64,000 nucleotides of DNA from Isoperla grammatica (lineage: Eukaryota; Arthropoda; Insecta; Plecoptera; Perlodidae), in the NCBI GenBank assembly GCA_945910005.1, contig OX246745.1, positions 6,623,091 to 6,687,090 of the forward strand. The letters are read 5' to 3'. Positions 21,450-56,340 of the stretch are shown in pieces (position 1 is the first letter of the stretch; every line of letters begins with the position of its first letter). The translations under genes and the position numbers were made by a program. The notes under the pieces were generated by a model that searched no databases, had not been told where the DNA came from, and saw nothing but the letters and a program-made list of their open reading frames with translations.

Positions 21450-21813
21450 GCAAGGTCCACTAGATCGCTTGTAGCGCGCGCGAAGTACGGTCTTCTAACC
21501 TATTTCCATAATGTTAAAAATCACATGCTGTTCAAATGGGAGAAACATTCAGAAAAACAAATGAATTGATCTGTCAAAACAAATTATGGGCCAAAAAGGC
21601 AAAATAACAATCTGTAATGAGATTTTGTCTTCACATTCTATATATACTTTCAAAGGAAATACTTTACGCGTAAGTTCACATTATTGGTGAGGATAATTTA
21701 AATAATAATGCGATTTTTGTAGTTGGATCCAAAATGGCGATTTCGGATCTCATTCAATGACTTTACTTTGCGCTTCGCAATTACTCCGCTAGGAGTAAAT
21801 CCAGTAGACCTTG
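21450..21813. mobile_element. Nested hAT-like MITE with 8-bp target duplication
   Basis: Ends GCAAGGTCCACTAGAT and (reversed) CAAGGTCTACTGGAT; perfect flanking taatatac (21442-21449 and 21814-21821). 364 bp, non-coding, inside the 3.46-kb element. Confidence 0.75.
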
Positions 21814-22189
21814 TAATATACCTAGTGTCTAAAGTCAGATGATCGAGAAACTAGCGCGAGTTGACTCGTGCGAACTTATTGCTATCTCCGATACACGACA
21901 GAAGAATAATAGAATAAAATCTAATAGATTCTCATGCATCAATGGGCACTAGCCTAGTGACAATAATGAGTTTTGATTGGAGCTCGCTAGGAATGCCAGC
22001 GGCCGTTTAACTGCTTTGTACAGTCAATATACACTAGTCAGCTAGCCTAGTAGCAGAATGTAATCAATCGCAAGTACGAACGGAATCGCTGATCCACTCA
22101 TGTCCGTACTGTAGCCTACTATCGTTGCTGTCACACACTTGTGTTCTGCTCTAGCCTCTAGACAACTAAATTATGTTCAGCGGTAGGCC

Positions 22190-22620
22190 TAGGTAGTACA
22201 AATCAGTGAACACGCAAACGCTGGAGTTTGGTCTCTACACTAGCCTACAACACACTGTTATTGGGATTCTGTTACTTTATTGTGCACTGCAGCATTTCCC
22301 ATTATCATTAGGTAGGCCTACTAGGTAGGTAAGGTAGGCCTAGGCCCTATGGGCCTATAAGCCCGTGTCTATTTAATGCGAAGCTGATGCCACTGGCAAG
22401 ACCTAGGCCATTGAGCCTAGGCCTAGGCCTAGCCTAGGCTAGCGTAAGCAAATATTGATAGGTAATATTGTTACCTGACAAAGGAGGAGGCCTGACAAAT
22501 AGGTGGTAGGGTCTACGTGCTGTCTAGAACCTGGGATAAGAGAATCTAGATTTCAATAGTTAAGGTGCCCTAGGCCTAGGCTTAGAATAGGCTAGCTTAG
22601 GCCTATCCAAGCCTAGGGGC
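22190..22620. repeat. AGGCCT/CCTAGG palindrome cluster
   Basis: Dense alternating palindromes inside the 3.46-kb element, with no exon nearby. Confidence 0.75.
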
Positions 22621-24503
22621 CAAGTTGGCCTTTGAGGTTATGGTAGGTTCATCTACAGACCAAGCATAGTAATAAGTATATAGTAACATTGTTATCCTTG
22701 GTCTAGATCACTTTAAAGTCGATCGATGATAACTGCACATGTAATATAAATCATTCAAATTGTATGTACTGCAAGTTGAGATTAAGCTTGTGAATATTGT
22801 AGAAAAAAATATGCACCTACCGCTATTAGTTTTTTATTTATTGAGTGTTGAAATGCGTTGGAATTCCCTATGTTATACATTGTAACTGAACAAAAACCTA
22901 CACTTTCAATCGTATAACTTTGCGTAGCACCTTCACAAGGTAATATATTGTAACAAATTTTCGTCCTAAATGTAGATAACTTCATGACTAACATGAATAC
23001 GTTTGAAAAAGATGGTCGAACGCGATCCGTTTTCGAGATATTCGCGTTGGTGTGTCAATTTTACGTCAAATCTACTCAAATTAGAAACTATAAATATACT
23101 TTATTAATAAAAAAAAATATATAATTTCAAGAAGTTCAGTATTAAATGCTACTCACATGTAATAATTCTTGAAATTCATAATTTAGAATAAAAAAAAGTA
23201 TTTTTTCATGTCCATTTAATTTGAATAGTTTAGTTGTTGTATTGAATGGGTAGTTCACTTCATCGATCGACTTTAAATGAGTTAATATCAATTATTACAA
23301 CTATACTTACCACAATTGTCGTTGAGAGGTTGCTTGTCGAGCCGCACGATTGCTTTTCTTTCCACTTCAGTTTCAACTTTCAACTGACGTTTTTTCAGCG
23401 CCGCGCGCGCCGTTTGGACGACGTATTCTTGAACTAAAATTTTTAAAATTTTACGAAGGGTGACTATGTTTAGGTGACGTTCTGGTGACGTTTTTCAGAC
23501 GGATACTTTTGACTATTAGTTAGCGATGATATGGAGCCGTAAATGACTATGTTACGGCAACGTATTGGCGATGTTTCGACGCTGTATACTGTGACTACGT
23601 ATTGGCGACGTTATTGCGACGAAAATGTCTATGTTTCGGCGACGTATTGGCGATGTCTTGACGATGAAGACCTTTGACTATCATTTGGTGATGTGTCAAC
23701 TAGTAGCTGAAACATCCTCAACACATAGTTGACCATGTATTAGCGACGTGACGACCATTTTCCTACGTTTCGGCACGTAGTCAACGACGTATTGACGATG
23801 AAAATTTTCGTAAGGGTATAAGCTCGACGCTGTGGATCGACTGGTTCGTTGTCCGAGGTGTCTCCACTTTAGTTGTAGTATCCAATTATTTTATCTAAAA
23901 GCTTAAAAACATAAGTAAGATAAACAGATGAAAAAGATAAGACATAGATTTAAAAAAAAAACGTATCTAGGCAAGTCACAACACTGCCTATGAAAAACTA
24001 GTACTTTTTTAATTCATTTTCAGCATTTAATTTATGATTTTTGCATCTGTGCTGTCACTAATTTGCAGGCTTTGGTATTGCGGCAACCATTGCCAGTGTT
24101 CTTCTCGCGTGGTGCGGTGCTGCGAGTCAAGTGCCGAGTACAGTCCAAGCCTTACCAATGGTAGCAACATTTGTATGTAATTTTTTTTGTTCAGCTAAAT
24201 CTTTATCTCTTAGTTTATTTTTTATCATATTTATGTAGCGAATTATTGTATTTTAGATATGAGTGAAATAATAATTAACAAACTTGTAACTTAAAAAATA
24301 TGTGTATATATTTCATGTGTTGCAAGTTTCGCGTGGTATTGAATGATGCTGTCCCTCATCTGTTGCTCAGTTACCTTATGTAGATTTCAAGTTTTCTGAA
24401 CAGAACACACAGGTTTTTAGGTTTTTAACCAAGTGAAAGAACTCAAAACCAGAACCAAATAGATTTACTGGGCAGTTGAGATGGCTGAGGGAGAACGAGA
24501 GAC

Positions 24504-24506
<3 letters not shown>

Positions 24507-24565
<59 letters not shown>
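24507..24565. repeat. (GA)n microsatellite just upstream of COG3
   Basis: An almost pure GA run of about 55 bases. It reads as Arg-Glu repeats in frame with the downstream COG3 start, from an upstream ATG at 24481. Confidence 0.9.
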
Positions 24566-24639
24566 TGCTACAGTTATCACTACAACAGGCGGTGGTAACG
24601 ATTTATGTGGCTGTGCGTATGTTGTTATTTTCTTCCAAC

Positions 24640-46419
<21,780 letters not shown>

Positions 46420-46908
46420 CTATTTACAGTATCAAACACTTCTGTTTTAAGCTTAAACCAAACTGGCTCAATCTTCAAGCCTTACTAGACTGTTAGGATG
46501 GGTTAAACCAAGATACATATTCCTATGGCATGCATGCTGTAACTTGCTGTCAGGTATTTTATATTTCTTCTACTATAATAGTAGTCCCTTGTTTTGTTAA
46601 TTCAAACTCAGTTAATTCCCATTTGTATTAAATCCACACTAGGGATCAAGTCACTACAGAAATCTTTCATTCGAAATTTTTGTAATTTAAATTGGGGTTT
46701 TCAAGGTCCCTTCCTTGAAGCTTAAACTAAAAGAGTTACTGTATGTCTTGATTGAGCCTAATTTACATTGTAGTACACCTGCTTTTATGATGTATTAAAT
46801 TATACTAATTTTAGCTTGTTAAAAATACACCTTCGAGTGTTTTTGTAAATAAGAGTGTAGGCCTATGTGTACATTTGGATTTTGAAGAAAAAATTGTCGA
46901 GTCATTGT

Positions 46909-46914
46909 AATAAA
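46909..46914 (+). terminator. COG3: COG3 poly(A) signal
   Basis: An AATAAA about 490 bases after the COG3 stop codon, the first good signal downstream. Confidence 0.6.
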
Positions 46915-47163
46915 ATTGTTATTTATTAAACATGTTATTATGGGCATTGTTATTTTGAAGTACTGTAGAATTTGACTAGATGAAATATGAAACAAGAAAC
47001 TTGCAAGAGTAAAACATGTAGGAAAGAAATAAGTAATTACATGACAAGTCATCACTTTGAAAATGCCCAAAGTTTGATCACACGTGCTTTATTGACCTGT
47101 TGCCAGTCGTTTAGTTAGAGGCAACATATTAATATTGTCTTTGAATGTGAGCTGGCAGATGGC

Positions 47164-47250
47164 TACGGTTGCCGCCAATTAATTATCGATAAACCGGTTA
47201 CTAGTTGACCATGACTACGTCATCAATCGATTATTGATTGAAATAATTGA
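47164..47250. mobile_element. Truncated hAT end (TACGGTTGCCG)
   Basis: TACGGTTGCCG followed by ATTATCGATAAACC and ATCGATTATTGATTG resembles the left end of the 16856 hAT; no right end found. Confidence 0.45.
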
Positions 47251-47271
47251 GTGTTGAATAATATTCACATA

Positions 47272-47445
47272 CAGAGAAACTTCTTTATAACAAATGTCTT
47301 TATTACAAAATGATCTTTATAATAAACTGTTTTTGAGGTCCCCAAAAGTTCTCATGCATATAAGGCTACCATCTTTATAAAGTAATGCTCTCTATAACAA
47401 AATAATAATCTGGCTCCCAAGAGTTTGTTATAAAGAAGTTTACTG
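47272..47445. mobile_element. pogo/Tigger-like MITE
   Basis: Ends CAGAGAAACTTCTTTATAAC and (reversed) CAGTAAACTTCTTTATAAC flanked by TA. CAG...CTTYRTTATAAC ends and TA duplication fit the pogo group of Tc1/mariner. 174 bp. Confidence 0.8.
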
Positions 47446-48045
47446 TATTTCCATCAACAGAATCCCAAACCAAGTTTTAAGATAGGCCTACCATAAATAG
47501 TACGAGTTTTTCCCCAAAAAACATTTGAAAATTGTATTTGTGTTCGAATGAAAAACATTTTAATTTTGCGGTCACGAATGTGCACGTGAACCAGTCCTTC
47601 AATCTTGAGCCAGCTAACGAATCAAGTTACCCAACCTATCGTGCTCTATCGTGGACTTGACGTACCACCCTAGCGGAGCAAGTCTATGTTAGAGCGCGTT
47701 AGACTTAGATTTTTTTAGTTTGACGTTCCCCTGCTGCTCCCATCCATCGCTGTGACCACACCTTACCCCCGTGTCAACCGACCAGTCATTTTGTTATGTT
47801 GGGCAGAGGTCACATAGGCCTAACTAGGGAGTGGAGCTTCAAACTATGTCAAACTAATAATATCTGCACTCTAGTACAGCAACACTGTCCGAACGACGGT
47901 TATAATGCAATGGATGGTACGAAAGATGACGTACCATGGAAGGATGACACATTCCGATCGACAAAAGTCAACCATAGACACTGAAAAGGAAAGCGATCTT
48001 AGCACTGTGTGCGGTGGTGATGACGAGGCAAGTGATTACGATAAC

Positions 48046-48212
48046 TGAACAATAAAATTTCATTTAAGCCTTGTTTTGTCAATCGGTAACGGGTCGTTAA
48101 CGGGGCCGTTAGCTGACGGACCGTAATCTGTAACCCAACAGACCCTATGCAGATTACGGACCATCAACTAACGACCCTGTTATAATGACCGATTGAAAAA
48201 CCGGGCCTTAGT
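48046..48212. mobile_element. Small foldback MITE
   Basis: Mirrored arms TTTGTCAATCGGTAACGGGT / GACCGATTGAAAAACCGGGC and ACGGACCGTAATCTG / CAGATTACGGACC around a short loop. Non-coding. Confidence 0.75.
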
Positions 48213-48849
48213 TTGTAATTTAAACATGTTAACTTTAAATACCATTTATTTATAGTTTTCATGGCAGTGTCGCCGGTTGTAGCCAACATTTTGCGTGACT
48301 CAAGTGACGATCACGCCGGATGTATTCGCTGTTACAAAAACATTTCCTTAACACGGCTGTGCACAGCTACCATAGTAGGTAAGGTCATTCGTAATGCATG
48401 TGATGTCTTCAAGTTTTCTTCATGCAATAAAATACCTCGGACTGCATTGCCTTGTGTTGCTGAAAAATAAATGTTTGTATTTAAGCCTACTGTCCAAACA
48501 AGCAACATGAAGAAAACATGAATTAAGCAGCATGAATTTGAATAGTTGAGAAAATCAATGTGTAATTTGTAGTAAGAAGTTCTCATTACAAAATATTGTA
48601 TTCTTGAGGTTTTCATGTATCTATATGTTATCTCATTTACCACATCCATGTTGTTAGAACATCTAAAGTTCAAAACCACTTGCGAAACCTAGTTTGAACC
48701 ACATTATTCTCTTTTGATGTAACATGCAATTTAATGCCACTGTTATAATTGTTTCTGTTTCGAATATTTTTAACAATAATTGTCAGATGTAACAGGCTGA
48801 TTGGTTGTGATGGTAAACTATAAACCTGCGAGACCTCTCTGGATTTTAT

Positions 48850-49195
48850 CTTGAACCCTGGTGTGGTGCATGGATTAACTCACCCTGTCCCGGTGTCCTT
48901 GAGTACAACTCTCCAGTGAAGGTCAATGTCAGTGGGGATTCACGAACCTCTAATTCGGGAGGTCGGCGGTTCGATACTCGCCACCGGCAATTCTGACTGA
49001 AGAATGTCCCGAGGTTTCCCTTAGTCATGAAGTGAATACTAGGATTGAACCATACTTACAACCCCCGGACATTCATTCCTAACTAGTTCAAATACCACGT
49101 ACACCCTTACCTAGTTAGTCACCTGAAGACCTGAAGAGGGGCATGAATTTTCCCCAGGTCAGGTTTCCTACTAAAAGTTATTATTATCTATGACT
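48850..49195 (+). mobile_element. SINE with tRNA-like box and ATT tail
   Basis: A B-box-like GGCGGTTCGATACTC at about 48967, then CCGAGGTTTCCCTTAGTC and a conserved-looking body ending CAGGTTTCCTACTAAAAGTT and TTATTATTAT. The left boundary is uncertain. Confidence 0.5.
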
Positions 49196-49207
49196 AAAAA
49201 CGAGGTG

Positions 49208-49235
49208 TTTTTTTTTTTTTTTTTTTTTTTTTTTA
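49208..49235. repeat. Poly-T run
   Basis: An uninterrupted run of about 27 T close to the end of the SINE at 48850-49195. Confidence 0.9.
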
Positions 49236-50231
49236 TTTTGCATAGTATAAAGTACGATTTTGGTTTTCAAAAATTGTTCAAAAATGCTAAAAACGTGGAT
49301 TTAATAGTTAATGCTAGTGCAAGTTCCATAATATTATCAAAATAAAATTGAGGACAATAAAATTTGAATTTGTAAATGCAAAACACTGCATAATAATAAT
49401 TGGTAAGATAGAATAATATGATTTTGTAGAACTTGTGGATACTATTGAAATTGAATTTGTAGGTATCTTCAACAGTTATCTATAAATTATTTCAAATTCG
49501 CCAGTACCTAATTAATAAATCCAACTTCCTTTTGCATGAAATATTTAATTTTTTACGGCTTTATTGTTTATTTCGGGGATCTTAAGGTTAATACTTGAGG
49601 TAGATCTGAAAATTGCCTACTTTGAAAACAATCATCGCCTCGCTATGTTTGTTGTGAACGACGTCAAGCGTCGCGGGAATATCTAAGATTTTCTGGTCAA
49701 GTTCCACTTTCGGTCCCGATTGTGGATTAACGGTGGTACCTTGTTAGTCGTTATGTCGAACTTAAGGTCAGTGATAATCGTTGGTGACGTAGTATGAGCG
49801 TCGGTAGCGTCGGTTTAGACAGGTCGTGGTGACGCGACGCCAACTTCAGGTAATCAGAATCGTGCATTACTTGAGGTTTTTATTTTTTTATGGGAAAACT
49901 GTGTGAGATAGAATTTTTTGGTTGTCGATTCCTTCTTACTCATACCTCTCTTGGTTTTGTTCGTATTTTTTTTTAAATAAAAAAAAAAATTTCTAAAGTC
50001 TCGGATTTTGATCGTCTGAGACAAAATCTGAAAATTTGGGCGCCTGTATCTCTGTTAGTATGACCCCCAGCATAATTAACTCTTAAGGAAGTCTAGATGA
50101 GTCGCAAAAAAAAAAAAAAATACAGAAACAAATTTGGACCCCCTATTTGGTAGCTACGAGCGCTTTAAAAAAAAATTGCCCCATGTAAACCCTTCTCAAC
50201 TATGCTGCTCTGAATATGGAAGAAAAAAAGA

Positions 50232-50311
50232 GTGGTGGTAGCGGGGCTCGAACCCCGGACCTCTAAAACACTAGTCCACGACGCTACTTCGTACGCCACG
50301 CCACACGATGG
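50232..50311 (-). repeat. tRNA-like module 1 (class 1)
   Basis: Reads TGGCGTACGAAGTAGCG (A-box-like) and GGGGTTCGAGCCCCG (B box, fully paired around the loop), then a T-run beyond 50232. The best T-arm of the set. Confidence 0.6.
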
Positions 50312-51425
50312 AAATTGCCTTGCTTACACTGATAGATAACACACCGCTCTCAATGTATGGTATAGCTTGTTGTATTCAGATAGTTCATTGTCATTAAACA
50401 TTAAAACATGTTTCCTCGGCTAACCATTTATGCAAGGCAAACATAAACATGTTTGCATGTTAAATGAGAAACAGGAAACCATTTTTTGAGGAAATAAACC
50501 GTTTGGCTGTAAAAAATTAATCTTTATTCAACTCGATACTTTTGAATCGTAATTGTAGGGCCAAATATCGATGGATTTTTGAACTGAGGGGCTCTTTGGA
50601 TTCACAAAATATCCAAGAATGCGATCCGATGATAAAAATTGGAAAATTGGAAAAAAATGAAAGTCGTTTTTTTTTTTAAGTCCTAAAAATGAGTTTTAAC
50701 ACCTTGTCTTTTTAAAATGGCATTTTATAGATCTTGACCACGTGATCACGAAACCGTAAACGGTTTTTGGCGGAACAGTATCGTTTGTCTGTAAAAAAAT
50801 AATGAATATTCTACCCAAATATTGTTATTGTAATTGTAAGGCCAAATATGGATGGATTTACGAACTGATGTGCTCACAGGATGCAAAAAGTACCAAAGAA
50901 TGTGATCTGATCATTAAAATTGCAAAAATGGCAAAAAAATATTTTTTGCATATATACCCTTCTCATATTTTCAATTTTCACACTTTGTCTTTTTATGATC
51001 GTATTCGATAGGCATTGATCACGTGAATGCGAAACAGAAAACCGTTTTTTGCGGAAACGAACCGTTCGTCTGAAAAAAAAAAATCTTTTTTCAACTCGAT
51101 TCTTTCTAATTGTAATTGTAGGGCCAAATATGGATGGATTTTCGAAATGAGGGTCTTTTTGGATTCACAAAACATCCAACAATACGATCCCATGATAAAA
51201 AATATGAAAATTGCAAAAAAAATTAAAGTCGTTTTTTTCCAAGTCCAAAAAATGAGTTTCAACACATTGTCTTTTTAAAATCGCATTTAATAGATCTCGA
51301 TCACGTGATCAAGAAAACATAAATCGTTTGTGGAAACAACGAGCCGTTTGACAGTTAAAAAATAAACCGTGTCCATGCACGTTGATGCATTGATATAATG
51401 CGTGAAAATAGCGGAACAAAAAAGA

Positions 51426-51503
51426 GTGAGTGTAACGGGTCTCGAACTCCAGACCTCAAGTATTCGAAGCCAGGGCGTTACTGCGTACGCTATGCCAGAC
51501 GGT
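51426..51503 (-). repeat. tRNA-like module 2 (class 2)
   Basis: B box reads GGAGTTCGAGACCCG, one change from consensus; lies in the diverged first unit, followed on its strand by CTTTTTTG. Confidence 0.5.
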
Positions 51504-52633
51504 GTAAGCATTGCTTACACGGGTAGATAACACACTGGTCTCAATGTATGGTATAGCTTGTTGTATTCAGATAGCTCGTAATCACGCCAACATTAAAACA
51601 TGTTTCCTCGGCTAACTGTTAATGTAAGGCAAGCACTAACATGTTTCATGTATAGAGTAAGAATGTCTAATGGAGAAACTCCTATAGCCGTCTGAATTCC
51701 TGATACACATCCACAGAAAACGCAGTTTTAGTTAATTCACGTTGGGAACATCACTGAACAGCCAACATTAAAACATGTTTCCTGGGCTAACCATGAATCA
51801 TAGGCAAACCAAAACATGTCCAATAAGTACACTGGGAATGGACAATGCAGAAAGTGTAGACATTATTGTCTTAACCCTTTAATCCGTGACGCTACGCAGT
51901 GTCAAAAACGTGCTAAAATACACTGCGTTTTTGAGTTTTTAATTTTTTACAGCTATATTGTTTACTTGGGAGATCTTAAAGTTATTACTAAAGGTAGAAC
52001 TGAAAATTTTATACTTTGAAAAAAATCAACGTGCACCTATGCTTGTTGTGAACGACGTCAGGCGTCGCCGAAATTTCAACGATTTTCTTGTCAAGTTCCA
52101 CTTTCGGTACCGATTGTGGATAAACGGTGGTACCTAGTTAGTCGTAGCGTCGAACTTAAGGTCAGTAAGAATCCTTGGTGACGTAGTATGAGCGTCGGTA
52201 GCGTCGGTTTACACAGGTCGTGGTGAGGCGACGCCAACTTCAGGTAATCAGAATCGTGCATTACTTGAGGTTTTTATTTTTTTATGGGAAAACTGTGTGA
52301 GATAGAATTTTTTGGTTGTCGATTCCTTCTTACTCATCGCTCTCTTGATATGTTTCGTATTTTTTAAAAAATAAAAAAAATCATAAATTTCAAAATTCTC
52401 CGATTGTGCTCTTCTGAGACAAAATTTGAAATTTTGGGCGCCTGTATCTCTGTAAGTATGACCCCCAGCTTATTTTCGTTTTCAGGATGTCTAGATAATT
52501 AACGCAAAAAAAATAAAAAAAATAAAAAATCAAATTTGGACCACTTGTTTTTTAGCTACGAGCGCTTGAAAAAAAAATTTCCCCTTAGTAAACCCTTCTC
52601 AACTATTCTGCTCTGAATATGGAAGAAAAAAAG

Positions 52634-52713
52634 TTTGCCGGTAACGGGTGTCGAACCCCGGACCGCGAAAACACTAGTCGGCGCCGCTACTACCTACGCC
52701 ATGCCACAGGATG
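52634..52713 (-). repeat. tRNA-like module 3 (class 1)
   Basis: B box GGGGTTCGACACCCG; followed by CTTTTTTTCTTCC. Belongs to subunit A1. Confidence 0.55.
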
Positions 52714-53086
52714 GAAGTTGGAGCGCTTAGACTGGTACATATTGTACTGCTCTCAATGAATGCATGTATGTATCTCGATTCATTCTTATTGTAATTCTAA
52801 CACCTAACATGGATGGATTTACGAACAGAGGGTCTTATTGGATTTAAAAAATATCCAAGAATACGATCTAAAAATAAAAACCCCGAAAATTGAGAAAAAA
52901 ACGCCTTCAATTTTTTTTACAATTTTCGGAGTTTTTATCATCAGATCGTATTGATTGATTGGTTGATCGCAAAACCGTAAATCGTTTGTGGAAACAACGA
53001 GCCGTTTGACGGTTAAAAAATAAACCGTGTCCATTCACGTTGATGTATTGATATAAATGTGTGAATATATGGTGAGAAAAAAAAAT

Positions 53087-53160
53087 GTGTGTAACGGGAC
53101 TCGAACCCTACACCTTAAGCACTCGAAGCGCCGACGTTCCGCGTACGCCACGACAACGGT
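53087..53160 (-). repeat. tRNA-like module 4 (class 2)
   Basis: B box AGGGTTCGAGTCCCG; the variable part (GCGCTTCGAGTGCTTAAGG) differs from class 1. T-run TTTTTTTTCTC follows. Confidence 0.55.
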
Positions 53161-54119
53161 TGGAAATGGTATAGCTTACACTGGTATATAACACACTGCT
53201 CTCAACGTATGGCATATCTTGTTGTATTCAGATAGCTCATCATCACGCCAACATTAAAACATGCTTTCTCGGCTAACCGTAAATGCAAGGCAAACATTAA
53301 CATGTTTCATGTATAGAGTAAGAATGTCCAATGGAGAAACTCCAATCATTATTTTCTTAACCCTTTAACAAGAGACGCTACGCGTCGTCAAAGACGTGCT
53401 CAAATACACTCCGTTTTTTAGAATTATATTTTTTACGGCTTTATTGTTTATTGTTGCGATCTTAAAGTTAATTCCCAAGGTAGATCTAAAAATTGTCTAC
53501 TTTGAAAAAAATCATTGCCTCGCTATGTTTGTTGTGAACGACGTCAGGCGTCGCCGAAATTTCAACGATTTTCTTGTCAAGTTCCACTTTCGGTACCGAT
53601 TGTGGATAAACGGTGGTACTTAGTTAGTCGTAGGATCGAACTTAAGGTCAGAGGGAATCCTTAGTGACGTAGTATGAGCGTCGGTAGCGTCGGTTTACAC
53701 AGGTCGTGGTGAGGCGACGCCAACTTCAGGTAACCAAAATAGTAGATTTTTTGTGGTTTTTATTTTTTTACGGGTTAACGGTTTAAGATAGAATTTTTTG
53801 GTTGTCAGTTCCTTCTTATTCATCGCTCTCTTGATATGTTTCGTATTTTTAAAAAAATAAAAAAAATAAAAAATTTCAAAATTCTCCGATTGTGCTCTTC
53901 TGAGACAAAATTTGAAATTTTGGGCGCCTGTATCTCTGTAAGTATGACCCCCAGCTTATTTTCGTTTTCAGGATGTCTAGATAATTAACGCAAAAAAAAT
54001 AAAAAAAATAAAAAATCAAATTTGGACCACTTGTTTTTTAGCTACAAGCGCTTGAAAAAAAAATTTCCCCTTAGTAAACCCTTCTCAACTATTCTGCTCT
54101 GAATATGGAAGAAAAAAAG

Positions 54120-54200
54120 TTTGCCGGTAACGGGTCTCGAACCCCAGACCGCGAAAACACTAGTCGGCGGCGCTACTGCCTACGCCACGCCACAGGATGG
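54120..54200 (-). repeat. tRNA-like module 5 (class 1)
   Basis: B box GGGGTTCGAGACCCG in subunit B1; near-identical to module 3 apart from a few transitions. Confidence 0.55.
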
Positions 54201-54604
54201 AAGTTGGTGCGCTTAGACTGGTACATATTGTACTGCTCTCAATGAATGCATGTATGTATCTCGATACCTTCTTATTGTAATTGTAACTCCAAATATAAAT
54301 GGATTAACGAACTGAGGGTCTCGTTGGATTATTTCTATCCATGAAGTACGATCTGATGATAAAAACTCTGAAAAACGAAAATGAAAATTTGAAGCCGTTT
54401 TTTTTTTTCCAAGTCCAAAAATCCAGTTTCTACACCATGTCAGTTTAAAATTGCATTCGATAGATGTTGACCACGTGAATGCAAAACCGCACGCGTTTTC
54501 GGCAAAAACGAGAAATATGACCGTTAAAAAATAAACCGTGTTTGAAGCGGCTCCATGCACTTTGATGAATTGATATAACTGTGTGAATATGGATGAAAAA
54601 AAGA

Positions 54605-54683
54605 GTGGTGGTGACGGGACTCGAACCCCAGACCTCTAGCATGGTAACCGACGACGCTACTGCATACGCCATAGCTCACGATG
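54605..54683 (-). repeat. tRNA-like module 6 (class 3)
   Basis: A-box-like TGGCGTATGCAGTAGCG and GGGGTTCGAGTCCCG; the middle part (GGTTACCATGCTAGAGGTC) differs from the other classes. Confidence 0.55.
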
Positions 54684-54764
54684 ATACTTCCAGCGCTTAC
54701 ACAAGTACAAGGCATACTGCTCTCAATGTTGTGAATTGTTTGGGGTATGCAAATAGCTTATCAT

Positions 54765-54905
54765 AACCTCCTATAGCCGTCTGAACTCCTGATACACATC
54801 TCCAGAAAACGCAGTTTTGGGGCTTTCAAGACTTGGTTCAATCTGATATCATGACCTCCTATAGCCGTCTGAACTCCTGATACACATCCATAGAAAACGG
54901 ACTTA
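54765..54905. repeat. 86-bp internal duplication in the array
   Basis: The block ACCTCCTATAGCCGTCTGAA occurs at about 54768 and 54855 in this unit, at 57904 and 57991 in the next B unit, and in partial form near 51681 in the first unit. Confidence 0.8.
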
Positions 54906-55810
54906 GTAAATTCACGTTGGGAACATCACTGAACAGCCAACATTAAAACATGTTTCCTGGGCTAACCATCAATCATAGGCAAACCAAAACATGTTCAATA
55001 AGTACACTGGGAATGGAAAATGCAGAAAGTTTAGGCATTATTGTCTTAACCCTTTAATCCGTGACGCTACGCAGTGTCAAAAACGTGCTTAAAAACACTG
55101 CGTTTTGGAGTTTTTAATTTTTTACAGCTATATTGTTTACTTGGGAGATCTTGAAGTTAATACTAAAGGTAGCACTGATAATTTTCTACTTTGAAAAAAA
55201 TCAACGTGTACCTATGTTTGTTGTGAACGACGTCAGGCGTCGCCGAAATTTCAACGATTTTCTTGTCAAGTTCCACTTTCGGTACCGATTGTGGATGAAC
55301 GGTGGTACCTAGTTAGTCGTAGCGTCGAACTTAAGGTCAGTAAGAATCCTTGGTGACGTAGTATGAGCGTCGGTAGCGTCGGTTTACACAGGTCGTGGTG
55401 AGGCGACGCCAACTTCAGGTAACCAAAATAGTAGATTTTTTGAGGTTTTTATTTTTTTTACGGCTTAACGGTTAAAGATAGAATTTTTTGGTTGTCAGTT
55501 CCTTCTTATTCATCGCTCTCTTGATATGTTTCGTATTTTTAAAAAAATACAAAAAATAAAAAATTTCAATATTCTCCGATTGTGGTCTTCTGAGACAAAA
55601 TTTGAAATTTTGGGCGCCTGTATCTCTGTTAGTATGACCCCCAGCTTATTTTCGTTTTCAGGATGTCTAGATAATTAACGCAAAAAAAAATAAAAAAAAT
55701 AAAAAAACAAATTTGGACCAACCGTGTTTTAGCTACGAGCGCTTGAAAAAAAAATTTCCCCTTAGTAAACCCTTCTCAACTATTCTGCTCTGAATATGGA
55801 AGAAAAAAAG

Positions 55811-55890
55811 TTTGCCGGTAACGGGTCTCGAACCCCGGACCGCGAAAACACTAGTCGGCGCCGCTACTACCTACGCCATGCCACAGGATG
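55811..55890 (-). repeat. tRNA-like module 7 (class 1)
   Basis: Subunit A2 counterpart of module 3, with GGGGTTCGAGACCCG; the period between the two is about 3177. Confidence 0.55.
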
Positions 55891-56262
55891 GAAGTTGGAG
55901 CGCTTAGACTGGTACATATTGTACTGCTCTCAATGAATGCATGTATGTATCTCGATTCATTCTTATTGTAATTCTAACACCTAACATGGATGGATTTACG
56001 AACAGAGGGTCTTATTGGATTTAAAAAATATCCAAGAATACGATCTAAAAATAAAAATCCCGAAAATTGAGAAAAAAACGCCTTCAATTTTTTTTACAAT
56101 TTTCGGAGTTTTTATCATCAGATCGTATTGATTGATTGGTTGATCGCAAAACCGTAAATCGTTTGTGGAAACAACGAGCCGTTTGACGGTTAAAAAATTA
56201 ACCGTGTCCATTTACGTTGATGTATTGATATAAATGTGTGAACATATGGTGAGAAAAAAAAA

Positions 56263-56340
56263 TGTGTGTAACGGGACTCGAACCTTACACCTTAAGCACT
56301 CGAAGCGCCGACGTTCCGCGTACGCCACGACAACCGTTGG
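56263..56340 (-). repeat. tRNA-like module 8 (class 2)
   Basis: Subunit A2 counterpart of module 4; B box preceded by TAA instead of TAG. Confidence 0.55.

Larger units (their letters stand above)
20359..23816. mobile_element. 3.46-kb inverted-repeat element with subterminal arrays
   Basis: Ends CCCTTACAAAAATTTTCATC and (reversed) CCCTTACGAAAATTTTCATC are flanked by TA. About 350 bases at each end are filled with degenerate GACTATGTTCCGGCGAC / GTATTGGCGATG motifs in mirrored orientation. The interior has no transposase frame but holds a nested hAT MITE (21450-21813) and an AGGCCT cluster. Family unknown; TA could be target duplication or part of the repeat. Confidence 0.7.

Noticed and set aside
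20359..23816. Polinton/Maverick element
   Set aside because: Too short, and no polymerase, integrase or capsid-like frames are visible.
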